From Nageia nagi (lineage: Eukaryota > Pinophyta): a stretch of DNA of 64,000 nt. This document shows, piece by piece, positions 43,136 through 54,799 of the stretch. Each line of letters starts with the position of its first letter. The stretch's first letter is position 1. The stretch lies in NCBI GenBank assembly GCA_050084985.1, contig JBITNC010000002.1, positions 2,542,001 to 2,606,000 on the forward strand. The letters are read 5' to 3'. The notes under the pieces were generated by a model, which saw nothing but the letters and a program-made list of their open reading frames with translations, was not told the origin of the DNA and searched no databases. A program made the position numbers and the translations under genes.

Positions 43136-45724
43136 ATGGTTCAAACTAGAAGTATGACCGCTAAGAAAATGCAAGAACTCTCACTTGAAATACAAGAAAT
43201 AGATCCAGACAATATGTATCTGATAGAGTCTTCAGTTAGGAGGCCACCTCCTTTAGATGAATCAGATCCATGGGTATTTCTTTATGTAGGTAAAGATTGG
43301 GATTGTGGTTATGAATGCAAGTGTTAGAAGAAGATTTAATTGAAATTTGTCATCATCTAGCTAATCTTAGGGATATTCCTAAGATGTCTTCTAGTTTACC
43401 AGGAGATGTAGAAAAACTAGACCAAGGGCTTGATAACTTAGAAATTGACGAGGCTAAATCTCGGGCCGAAACCATAGCAGTACCAAAGACTGAGCCATAT
43501 AAAGTTAAGTATGAAAGAGTCATTCATCAATTATCATATGGTTGAAAGGTTGGCTCTTTAATCCGAAAGGAGGGAGCTCCTTTTTCTCATAAATCTCTCG
43601 AATTAGGAAAAAATGAAGTATCAATACCTACGAGTAATTTATCCCAAAGAGCTCCTTCAATGAAGCAAATGGAGAAATCTTATTCTTAAAAGGGAGGATT
43701 ACATAGAAGGACATCTAAGTATAAAATAGAAGAGATACCTTCCTATGAAGAACTAAAAGAACAATGATTATGTGAAATAAAAGCTGATCAAAAGTTCACA
43801 GAAATATATGTTAGTGATATTAAAAAGGCCGTAGAGATGCAATATCTTCTAAAGGAAGTTGATGAATTCATTAAAATTCAAGAACAAGAGAATAAATTAA
43901 AATAAATGGAAGATAAACTTCTTAGAGATAAAAGAAAATTCATAGAACAAGAACAAGCAAACAAAGAAAGAAACGAGTTCCTAGAACAAGAAAAGAAAAG
44001 ACTTCAGAAAGAGCATGAGATTCAACTTCATTTACAGGAATTACAACTTAAAGAATTAGAGAATGAAAAAATAAAAAGAGAACAATATCTACGTATGGAG
44101 AAAGAAAAATAAAGACAGTGGGATGAATATCAAAATATAAGGAATTTGAAACTAGAAACTCCTAAAGGAAGTCAAATACAAAGATATCGAGATCCTTACT
44201 TAGACAAACAAGAAGCGATGGATAGAGAGACAGCCATTTTATTACAAAAGGAAATGGATAAGGAACTAGAACTTCAAAAATTATATGATAAACAAAAGCA
44301 AGATTCTATTAGAAGTTGGGTTGAACAAACCCAAAATCAAACAAGACAACCTGATTACAAAGGAAAAGATCTACATGGAAAAGGGATATCTCAAAGACCT
44401 CCTAAAATCCCTATTCCACGATGACATTCACCTCTTAAAATATTGCCTCCATCATCATCAGAGTTTCCTTCTGACTATGAGTCTTACACTTCAAGATCAA
44501 TTTCAAAAAAGGATCCGAATACTCGAAGATATCATAGACACACTCAAGGTCATAGAACCGATAAAGAATTAGAAGACTTTATGAAGGATTTTATAAATCG
44601 AGAAATGAATGTTCAAGGACTTCAAAAGTTAAATTATAAGAATATTTGCAATGAACCTATTCATCCAAGTGTTCCAAAAAAGAAACTACCATATAGGTTT
44701 GAATTTCCTAAAATAGAGTCATTTAAAGGAAGAGAAGACCCCAATGAACATTTGAGAAAATTTACATTTTCTAGTTATCAGATAGCCAATGATGACTCAT
44801 TAATGTTATGTATATTTCCTATGACACTCGTAGGCCAAGCTTTGGATTGGTATAATAGTTTACCTATGCATAGTTTATATACGTTCGAACAATTGGCTAA
44901 TCAATTTCTTAAACATTTTAGAATCAATATTAAAGAAAGATCTTCAATTACTGATCTTACAAGATTGCAACAATTTTCTAATGAAACTATACAAGATTAC
45001 ATCTCAAGATGGCGGGCTATACTCACTAGTATGCCTTATACAATACCACAAGAGGAATTGGTTAAATTATTTAGTCAAAGTTGTTTAAGACCAATAGCCA
45101 GCTCAGGTAGTAGTTATAGAAAGAGTTAAAATTCAAGATGGAGAACTAAAGCTCAAGAAAAAAGAATACAAAAAGGGTAATCAATATGAAAATAGTACTA
45201 AACAACCATAGAACAATCAAATAGCTATGACAGAAGATTCTAGTCAAGCTTCAAAAATCGAAGAAAATGTTGAACCCAAGCCTAAAAGAAATTTTACCCC
45301 ATTAGCAGAACCATTAACTGAAATACTTAAAAAATTATGTGATAATGGTATGATTAGATTACCTGATATAAAACCTAAAAATCCTAATGCTAAGGGAAGC
45401 AAATGGTATAAGGAAAATGAATTTTGTGCTTATCATAGGCAAAAAGGACATAATACAAATAGATGTCGAACTTTACAACATAAAATTCAAGACTTGATAG
45501 ATAGTCGAAAAATAGATGTGGATAATCCTGTTGTGCCTTCAAATCAAAATTTAGGGATATATCAAAACCCCTTACCTTCACATCAGGCTAACAATGTAGC
45601 AACCATCCCAAACCAAATGAACTATACATGGAATAATAAGGATATACCATTTATAGGGACTATAGATGATTCAATACATATGATTGGTATAGCTATAAGA
45701 GCACAACAATATCAAAATAAATAG
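43136..45724 (+). pseudogene. Tat-type gag with coiled-coil front, copy 2
   Basis: Starts MVQTRSMTAKKM at 43136. Relative to copy 3 a segment of about 20 codons is missing near 43315, where two frames overlap. The coiled-coil stretch at 43906-44112 and 44146-44424 (E/K/Q-rich, e.g. KELENEKIKREQYL) is interrupted by stops. The capsid-like domain runs 44700-45110 with FTFSSYQIANDDSLMLCIFP and LDWYNSLPMHSL. The knuckle CAYHRQKGHNTNRC is near 45427-45470. It ends at a TAG (45722-45724) shared by all copies. A deletion of about 50 bases near 45100, compared with copy 3, removes the IQQHKTFEEAIAQA segment. Confidence 0.88.
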
Positions 45725-46020
45725 GATAATCCATAGAAAAATCAATCGATATCAAACCCAATTAATATACAACCTATACCTCCTCCGCAACAACCTAAAG
45801 TTTCGATAAAAGGTGCTCTTCAATGACAATTAAAAATGTCTCCAGTTAAGATGACCTTATTTGAATTATTACAACAGTTTGAGAGTTATAGGGAGGCTAT
45901 GAATCAAATTCTACAAGAAATTCAAGTGGATATTAGTAACCTCAATAATTTTATTTCAATAGTTGAAAGTTTGAGGATATCTCAACAAACTAGCATTACC
46001 TTCTACGAATAAGAAAATTA
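45725..46020 (+). pseudogene. Gag-protease linker segment, copy 2
   Basis: Same content as in copies 1 and 3 (helical MTLFELLQQFESYREAMNQ); it ends at the shared TAA after ITFYE, and one base is lost just after it. Confidence 0.6.
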
Positions 46021-46029
46021 AATAACGAT

Positions 46030-47772
46030 GGACCAGGCGAACTTGATCCACCTTTACATATAATAGGTAAAGTAGATGGGAAATTATTTAAAAGAATTCT
46101 AATAGATGAAGGTTCAGCTATAAATATAATTTTAGATGCTGCATACAAAAATTTGAATTTATCAGATTCGCTTATTTTAGCTCCTTCTTTACAAATTAGG
46201 GCATTTAATGATGTAGTGTGTTCAACTTTGGGATCAATAGTGCTGTCGATTACAGTAGGGGCTAAAACTGTTCAAACTATATTACATATAATTGAAGGAA
46301 ATATTATACAATATAATGTTCTTTTAGGATGCCCATGGATTAGAGAAATGCAATGTGTTCCATCAACTTATCATGGATGTTTAAAATACATCTACAAGGA
46401 TAAAGTTCATTGTGTGTTTAAAGATCCAGATCCTTATTCACATTGTAATTTAATTTTTGATCCAAATAAAATGACCTTACCGTCTCCTAATTTATCAACT
46501 ATATTAATGAATAAAAGTATGAATCAATCTGAAGTCATAAAAGGAAAAGGTGATATAGTTATACAAGATAAAGATACTTGGGAAAAAGTTGCTAAAACTT
46601 TAGATGAAAAATATGGAGCTTCTTCATCAAAACAAGTAAATACTACATCCAATAATGACTCATCTAATGTATATCCAGTAAAAGTTAAATTAAGGGATTT
46701 AGGGATGAGAGAATATGACATAGATGATGTGGTATTTAACATACCTTCATCACAAGAAGTGGGTAAAATATCCGAATCACCTAGTGTAATTGGACAAATA
46801 GTGCCTTTAGGAGAAGTACCTAATCAGACGATGTTCATTTATGCGGGGATAGTGGATCCTGTGTCAATAATACCCAATCAAACATATGAAGGAAATTTCA
46901 ATAATGACATGAAATATTTATCGCCATGTTCAAGAACATTTGTCTTAAACTATTTTAACAAATGTAATTGGCAAGGACGAGGATTGGGTCGATATGAACA
47001 GGGTCCACGAGAAATAATTGAATTACAATACCAAGATCCCAATGATAAAAGTGGATTAGGTTATCAAAATAAATATAAAAATCTTGCTACATTGGAAAAT
47101 TTAGGAGAAGAGAATTTGGATTATAATGAAGAAATTTTAGAAAAAGAATCCATAGTATAAGAAATTGTTGATATAAGAGAAGAACAATTAAGTGAAATGG
47201 ATGTCTTAGAAGGTGTTGAAATGCTCTTTATTAATAATATTGAGCCACCCTGGAATCATTTGTGTTTACCAAGTGATATACAGGAAAAAATAAATAAAAA
47301 TGTCGAATCATCAATCATTCCATATTTAGATATACCATCGATAAATATGGTTACAACAAAAGAGAATGACATTGAAGATCAAAATAATGAACAAATAGAT
47401 GAAGTTAACGAAAATCAAAATTTAATTAAAATAATAGCCAATACTTCTATAGATAAAGTAATTGCTGATTTTTCTCTTATATCATCTAATCCTTTGGTAC
47501 ATGAATTCAAAAACATAGATCACATATTTGGTTCCTATGAAAATCAAGTATGCACGAATGAACAAACTCAAGAATACGATGAAGAATATAGTGTTAACGA
47601 TAATGGTTGGATACCAGTACCAAATCAATTAGAAGAAGGGTCGCATATGCTTATTGAAAAAGTCTTAGAAATAAATATTAGTAGTGATCCTCAAAATCCT
47701 AAAATTATTCAATTAGGAGAAAACCTCACTGAAAATGAACAAGAAGAAATCATAACCTTATTAAAAGAATAA
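46030..47772 (+). pseudogene. Tat-type aspartic protease region with G-patch, copy 2
   Basis: Active site ILIDEGSAINIIL at about 46098-46136, flap and end block YNVLLGCPWIREM at about 46310-46350. The frame 46153-47160 is open for 335 codons and includes a complete G-patch-like GRGLGRYEQGPREII at about 46975-47020, followed by KSGLGY. After a stop at 47158 the acidic end (47197-47772) reaches LLKE and a TAA. The protease would cut the polyprotein; the G-patch may bind RNA or partners. Confidence 0.85.
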
Positions 47773-48096
47773 GAAAAGATATTTGCATGGTCATATGCAG
47801 ACATGCCTGGAATAGATCCTAAGTTAGTAGTACATAATTTAGCATTAAATCCTGATGCTAAACCTGTTAAACAAAAATTACGTAAAATGCATCTTACTAT
47901 AGCATTAATGGTAAAAGAAGAACTCCAAAAATTATTAGAAGCTAAATTCATACAACCTATAGATTACTCAGATTGGATATCTAATATGGTACTTGTGAAA
48001 AAACCAAGTGGAAAAATAAGAATATGTACAGATTTTCATGATCTTAACAAAGCTTGTCCTAAAGATGATTTCCCTCTACCTAGCATTGATAGTTTG
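47773..48096 (+). pseudogene. Tat-type reverse transcriptase, truncated, copy 2
   Basis: The frame opens with EKIFAWSYADMPGIDPK and continues through VKEELQKLLEAKFIQPIDYS and IRICTDFHDLNKACPKDDFP to LPSIDSL, where LTR C begins. In copy 1 the next residues are VDSIAG, so the break is clean. The catalytic YVDD part is absent from the window for this copy. Confidence 0.9.
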
Positions 48097-48276
48097 TGTA
48101 GACACTCAAAATAAACCCTATCTTTAATTTAATAAATAAATAAATAAAACAAGTATTTTTTCTAATATATATCACATTAAAATAATTGTTGATTAAGATT
48201 GTGTAACATATGCACCATGAATAATCTTAACCAAAAGTAAATCAAGAATAATCACTGACATCATCATCATACTTCC

Positions 48277-49060
48277 AAAATGTTATACTTACCAGTTTTG
48301 GCTATTTGATCACTCCTTGAGGATGTCATCACTTCCGAGACCCGGTTTCACTCAAAGATGTGAACATTATTCTCCCTGTGATGTCATCGTCTCTACATTC
48401 CAGAATGCTCTACTCACCGACTCTGGCTATTTGGTCATTCCTTAATGATGTCATCACTTTTGGGACCTGATTTCATTTAAAAATGTGAACATCGTTCTCC
48501 TTGTGATGTCATCTTCATACTTCCGGAATGCTCTACTTATCGATTCTGACTATTTGGTCATTCCTTGATGATGTCATTACTTCTGGGACCCGGTTTCACT
48601 CAAAGATGTGAACATTGTTCTCCCCGTGACATCATCGTCTCCACATTCTAGAATACTCTACTCACTGGCTCCAGCTATTTGGTCACTCTTTGCTAACCTC
48701 ATCATTTCTGGAACCTAGGCTTTTCTACAACTGAGTTTTATCATTTCCTTCTAGAATGCTTTACTCACCGGCTCTGGATATTTGGTCACTCCTTACTAAC
48801 CTCATCATCTTCGGAACTCGATTTTTACCAAAATGCGACTATCTTATCCTCTATGATGTCATCACTTTATTTTGGAATGCTTTACTTTTGGAACATTTAA
48901 TTTATGGGCTCCAGCTTCTTCAATTATATCTTGCTAACCTCATCATCTCCGGAACCCAGGATTTTCCATAACTGAGCTTTATCCTTTCTTTTGTGATGTC
49001 ATCTCATTCCGGAACGCTTTATCTACTAACTTTAGCCTATTTTGTTTGTTCCAGAAAAAC
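48277..49060. repeat. Tandem array of about 115-137-bp units in LTR C
   Basis: Units starting with a GAATGCTCTACTCACC-like phrase begin at about 48277, 48413, 48536, 48651, 48754, 48875 and 49012. Most contain a TGATGTCATC or TGACATCATC motif, the two single-deamination products of TGACGTCATC. LTR D has the same array (63091-63870). Confidence 0.85.
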
Positions 49061-49421
49061 TCACGGGGATCTTAAAATGGACTCATGATTGCAAGTAAAG
49101 TATACCAGGGCTTCAATAAATAATTTATTATATTATTGGACCAATCTTTTTGAACATATATAAAACAAGTGGTCTTACGACCCTTGTCATTAAAAAACAA
49201 CCATAGAGTGACCATTCTAATGTTAATATATATAATCGCTAAAAAATCAGTGACGATCTATGAACAGTTAAACAACAAACAAATCTAAGCCTGGAATAGC
49301 CTAGTATGTACAATTCGTAATCATGGATACAGATGGAAGATAACAACACCTCAAAATTTAGTTCGAGAAGTTACCTGGAATCTGGGGATGCCAAAACAAA
49401 TGAATAACAAACCTTGAAGCT

Positions 49422-49428
49422 TATAAAT
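49422..49428 (+). promoter_or_regulatory. TATA-like box of LTR C
   Basis: TATAAAT in the block homologous to the TATA region of LTR B, downstream of the repeat array. Confidence 0.55.
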
Positions 49429-50070
49429 TGAAGCTTTGTACGTGAACAAGGGGACCCAATTTTACTATAGCGAAGCTCTTTCGAAATCAAACTAGGAGAT
49501 TATTAGCAAAAGATTGTAAGCTTGATTAATAGCAAATCTCATATCAACTATTTTTCCATATTATGTTATTCATTTACTGATTAATATGTATGAACAGGTA
49601 TGCTTTTGATGCTTCGTTCATTTTCTGTGTGCAGGGTCAATACAAAAAAAGAATGATGGAAGTAAATGTGAAGGAAAACAACAAGGAATAGACAAAATAC
49701 TTCAAGATTCTATGAAGATTACTCCAGTGCATATAGAGCTGATCGTCGATGATTCAAAGATCAATCGACAACAATTCCCCATATCGATAACAAAGGCTAA
49801 AGGTTTACAAGGAACACAATGATGGCATAGAGAATGTAGAGTCATGCTTCAATTGTTACAAATCCGCACGGATTGTTACCAATCCACAACGATCACTGTC
49901 AATGCTGATTACAACTAGATCAATAAAAACTTGCTTTGTATTCAAATACTTTAGAATATAATATCATTATTATTATTGATGTGTATTGTCGAATATGTTC
50001 ATGATTAATTATGTTGAATGATTTATCTATCTAAATTGCATTTTAGGTTCATAATTTGATATACACAATC

Positions 50071-50090
50071 TGGCGCTAGAAGGAGAGCCC
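50071..50090 (+). other. Primer-binding site of copy 3
   Basis: TGGCGCTAGAAGGAGAGCCC, three bases after the LTR end. Primer tRNA not assigned. Confidence 0.85.
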
Positions 50091-51843
50091 CTTGCATGCA
50101 TTTCAGAAAATTGAAGCAAAAAACAAGGATCAATTGCATATTATTTTTGGTTTTATTTTTAAATCTATTTGCATCTTGTGGAATTACATACTAACTTAAT
50201 CTGTTTGATCTGCTATTGTGTTTTTGTTTTTTGTGTTCTCTGGATCGTCAACGATCGTGCTATAATCGGCAACATTCACTGTGAAATTATCAACGATCTC
50301 TGAAAAATTGGTATGTTTTCTAATCTGACCTATATACAGTAAGTGTAATTATATATTTAAAATGATAGTCGGTAAAACTATGTGTGATCTCTTTGCTTAG
50401 AGTGCATTTAGGAAATGGGTAGTGAAAAGGTTAAATGCATTTGTTATTAATTTATTTTATGTATAATGTTATGTATTTATTTTTAATGTTTTGGGTTAAG
50501 GGTACGTATATATTAAATAATTTTTATCTCATCTAATTATGCTCTCCCTTTGCGCTTCGTGCGATCTAAGGTGATCAGAATAGACTTGGTAAGAAGGGTT
50601 AATTAATTATTCTTTTCTTTTATATTCACATTATCATTAATTTGGTTAATTTATCCACATATAATCACCTCTTATCAAGTCTGCCCTTACCACTCCATTG
50701 GAGGTCGAAGGGATATGTGACTTTTGGAGGAGTAAATGAATCACACTTAATTTGGAATGAACCTAAGGTAAATAAATCAGGTTTGTGGGTAGTATAAATC
50801 ATATTAAAAATTTAATGAATTGGGGGATTCGAAATACATTAAGTACTTTCACTTGACAAAGTATACTCTAACTTTTGCGCTTATGCGATCTTAAGTGATC
50901 AGAAATAAGTTAAGTGAAAGAGGTAAAATTTATTCACATTTCATTTTTGGAAATATACTTCACATTAAAACTCTTAAAGATGTCTACCCTTACCACTCCA
51001 TTGGAGGTCGAAGGGATATGTGACTCTTGGAGGAGTAATTGAACCTCACTTAACTAATCTATACACACTTAACGACTTCTTACCAAGTCTGCTCTTACCA
51101 CTCCTTTGGAGGTCGAAGAGATATGTGACTAATAAGAAGAGGAAATTTATCACACATAATACTTCCACAGCTGGAAGGGGTTAATGAACATCATTAATAG
51201 GTTGGATAATGAATCACATTATAATTAAAAAAGAATAACGAGGTTTACTAAGGTCAACACTCATTAAAAATAAATTTTGATTGTATCACGTTAAAATAAG
51301 ATAAGTAAATGGACATGAATGTTTGGGAGGGTAGTATGCATAAATGTATCTTACTTGTTTAAATGCATTTCATAAGGCCTTAAGAAATAATTGAACATTA
51401 ACGAGTTGGATGTCGCTACCAACCGTTAATTCTGACTTCTTTGTAACCATCGACATAATGCACTTGAAACCATAGAGCCAGTTACACTTGGAAGTGATGA
51501 CCAAGGTAACTTTCCTTTAGGTAGGAGTAAAAAAAGGAGACTCATTTAGAACCAATCCAAAAACCATAGAAACTTGCAAATGTTAGAATTACCCAACCTA
51601 CCTTGTTTAACACTTGACTAGTCAAAATAAACTAGGAAAATTAAAAAGATTAAAAATAAACATCCCATATCATCCATTTAATTTAGACATTAAAAATATG
51701 TGAAAAGGTTAAAAAAAATAATCACATCGTTAAAAGTAGGTTTACATATAGGATGTTTGTGCATTAAATTGTTTTCTCGAAAATATAATCTAAAAAATAA
51801 AAATAGAGTTTCTTGTTTATGATGTTTGTTTATGATATTTAAA
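50091..51843 (+). other. Leader of copy 3
   Basis: Non-coding. Motif cluster of the ATCGT-ACGAT type at 50240-50310; module with TGCGCTTCGTGCGATCTAAG at about 50550 and a variant at 50875; module with CTTACCACTCCATTGGAGG at about 50686, 50990 and 51090. Same layout as in copy 2. Confidence 0.75.
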
Positions 51844-54496
51844 ATGGTTCAAACTAGAAGTATGATCGCTAAGAAAATGCGAGAACATCCATTTGAAATG
51901 CAAGAAATAGATTCAGACAACATGGATTTGATAGAATATTCAGTTAGGAGGCCACTTCCTTTTGATGAATCAAATTCACGAGTAGTTCGTTATGTAGGTA
52001 AAGATGGTGATTATGGTTATAATCAATCTAGATCACAAAGACAAATTATAGATAATCCTCTCGCAAGGAATGGAACGCAAGTGTTAGAAGAAGAACTGAT
52101 TGAAATTCGTCGTTGCCTAGCTAAGCATAGGGGTATTCCTAAGACATCTTTTAGTTTATCGGGATATGTAGAAAAAATAGACCAAAAGAGTGATAACTTA
52201 GAAATTGATGAGGCTAAAATCTTGGGTCGGAACCATAGCGGTACCACAGATTGAGCCATATAAAATTAAATATGAAAGAATCAATTATCAATTATCAGAT
52301 GGTCGAAGAGTCAGTTCTTTAATTCAAAAGGAGGGATCTTCTTTTTCTTTTGAATTAGGAAGAAAGGAAGCATCAATAAAACAAATGAAAAAATCTTATT
52401 CCACAAAAGAAGGATCAAATAGAAGTACATCTAAGTTTAAAGTAGAAGAGATACCTTCTTATGAAGAACTACAAAAATGACAATTATATAAAACAATAGC
52501 TGGTAAAAGATTCATGGAAGTATATGCTGAGAATATTAAAAAGGCTGCAGACATGCAATATATCCTAGAGGAAGAAAAAAGAAAAGCCGATGAACTTATC
52601 AAATTGCAAGAACAAGAGGATAAATTAAAAGAAATGGAAGATAAATTTTTTAGAGATAAAAGAAAATTCATGGAATAAGAACAAGCAAAGAAAGAAAGAA
52701 ACGAGTTCTTGGAACAAGAAAAGAAAAGACTTCATAAAGAGCACGAGATTCAAGTTCGTTTACAAGAATTACAACTTAAAGAATTAGAAAATGAAAAAGT
52801 AAAAAGGGAACAATATCTACGTATGGAGAAAGAAAAACAAAGACAATGGGATGAATATCAAAAAATAAGGCACTTGAAACTGGAAACTCTTGAAGGAAGT
52901 CAAATACAAAGATATCGAGACCCTTATTTAGACAGACAAGAAGCGTTGGATAGAGAGACAGACATTTTATTACAAAAGGAAATGGAAAAGGAATTAGAAC
53001 TTCAAAAATTATATGATAAACAAAAGCAAGATTCTATTAAAAGTTGGGTTGAACAAATCCAAAATCAAATAAGACAACCTGATTATAAAGGAAAAGATCT
53101 ACATGAAAAAGGGATATCCCAAAAACCTCCTAGAATCCCTATTTCGTGACGACATTCACCTCTTAAAATATTACCTCCACCACTGTCAGAAATTTCTTCT
53201 GACTACGAGTCTTACATTTCAAGATCAATTTCGGAAAAGGATCCAAATACTCGGAGACATCATAGGCACACTCAAGGTCATAGAACCGATAAAGAATTAG
53301 AAAACTTTATGAAGGATTTTATAAATTGAGAAATGAATGTTCAAGGACTTCAAAAGTTAAATTGCAAGAATATTTGCAATGAGCCTATTCATCCAAGTGT
53401 TCCAAAAAAGAAACTACCATATAGGTTTGAAATTCCTAAAATAGAGCCATTTAAAGGAAGAGAAGACCCCAAAGAACACTTGAGAAAATTTACATTTTCT
53501 AGTTATCAGATAGCCAATGATGATTCATTAATGTTATGTATATTTCCTATGACACTCGTAGGCCAAGCTTTGGATTGGTATAACAGTTTACCTATGCATA
53601 GTGTATATACATTTAAACAATTGGCTAATCAATTTCTTGAACATTTTAGAATCAATATTAAAGAAAAATCTTCAATTATAGACCTTACGAGATTGCAACA
53701 ATTTCCTGATGAAACCATACAAGATTACATTTCAAGATGGCAGGCTATACTCACTAGTATGCCTTATACAATACCACAAGAAGAATTGGTTAAATTATTT
53801 AGCCAAAGCTATTTAAGACCAATAGCTAGTGTTCTCCAAATTCAACAACATAAAACTTTTGAAGAAGCTATTGCTCAGGCAGTAGTTATAGAAAGAGTTA
53901 AAATTCAAGATGGAGAGTTAAAACTCAAGAAAAAAGAATACAAAAAAGGTAATCAAAATGAGAATATTAGTAAACAACCGCAAAATAATCAAATAGCTAC
54001 GACCAAAAATTGTGGTCCTTCTTCAAAAATAGAAGAAAGTGTTGAACCTAAACCCAAAAGAAATTTTACCCCATTATCAGAACCATTAGCTGAAATAATT
54101 AAAAAATTATGTGATAATGGTATGATTACATTACCTGATATAAGGCCTGAAAATCTTAATGCTAAAGAAAGTAAATGGTATAAAGAAAATGAATTTTGTG
54201 CTTATCATAGGCAAAAGGGACATAATACAAATAGATGTCAAACTTTACAACACAAAATTCAAGACTTGATAGATAGTCGAAAGATAGATGTGGATAATCC
54301 TGTTGTACCTTCAAATCAAAATTTAGGGATATATCAAAACTCCTTACCTTCACATCAGGCTAATAATGTGGCAACTATCCCAAATCAACTAAATTATACA
54401 GGGGATAATAAGGATATACCACTTATAGGAACTATAGATGATTCAATACATATGATTGGTATAGCCATAAGAGTGCAACAATATCAGAATAAATAG
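51844..54496 (+). pseudogene. Tat-type gag with coiled-coil front, copy 3
   Basis: The conserved start is MVQTRSMIAKK at 51844; an in-frame ATG at 51826 lies 18 bases upstream but is not shared. One frameshift occurs near 52215 and stops at 52478, 52677, 53147 and 53328. The coiled-coil part spans about 52500-53060. The last frame, 53333-54496, is open for 387 codons with the capsid-like domain (FTFSSYQIANDDSLMLCIFP, LDWYNSLPMHSVY), a helical IQQHKTFEEAIAQAVVIERV and the knuckle CAYHRQKGHNTNRC. It ends at the shared TAG. This copy keeps an arginine (CGA, about 52303) where copies 1 and 2 have TGA. Confidence 0.9.
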
Positions 54497-54784
54497 GATA
54501 ACCCTCAAAAAAATCAATCGACATCAAACCCAATTAATATACAACCTATACCTCCTCCGCAGCAACCTAAAGTTTTGATAAAAGGTGCTCTTCAACAACA
54601 TTTAAAAATGTCTCCAGTAAAGATGACTTTATTTGAATTATTACAACAGTCTGAGAGTTATAGGGAAGCTATGAATCAAATTCTACAAGAAATTCAAGTG
54701 GATATTAGTAATCCCAATAACTTCATTTCAATAGTCGAAAGTTTAAGAATATCTCAACAACCTAGTATCACCTTCTACGAATAA
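54497..54784 (+). pseudogene. Gag-protease linker segment, copy 3
   Basis: Open for its whole length between the shared TAG and shared TAA. It contains LKMSPVKMTLFELLQQSESY and FISIVESLRISQQPSITFYE; helical, function unknown. Confidence 0.6.
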
Positions 54785-54799
54785 GAAAAATTAAATAAC

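Larger units (their letters stand above)
40221..48096 (+). mobile_element. Tat-type Ty3/gypsy element, copy 2 (5' part, plus strand)
   Basis: Has LTR B, primer-binding site, leader, gag, linker, protease and the first third of the reverse transcriptase, then stops at 48096 where LTR C of copy 3 begins. The missing 3' part would lie beyond the window if copy 3 is a nested insertion. Its LTR pairs by sequence with LTR A, not with any downstream LTR seen here. Confidence 0.88.
48097..50067 (+). repeat. LTR C (5' LTR of copy 3, long subtype)
   Basis: 1,971 bases, TGTAGACACTC...ATACACA. It shares its ends and right half with LTR A/B but has about 900 extra bases (about 48190-49140) made largely of tandem units. 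TATA-like box at 49422-49428. ATCGT-ACGAT motifs lie in its right part. Confidence 0.92.

Noticed and set aside
48277-49060. Regularly spaced repeats that might suggest a CRISPR array
   Set aside because: Units are long and diverged with no unique spacers between identical short repeats, the setting is a plant LTR, and there are no cas genes.
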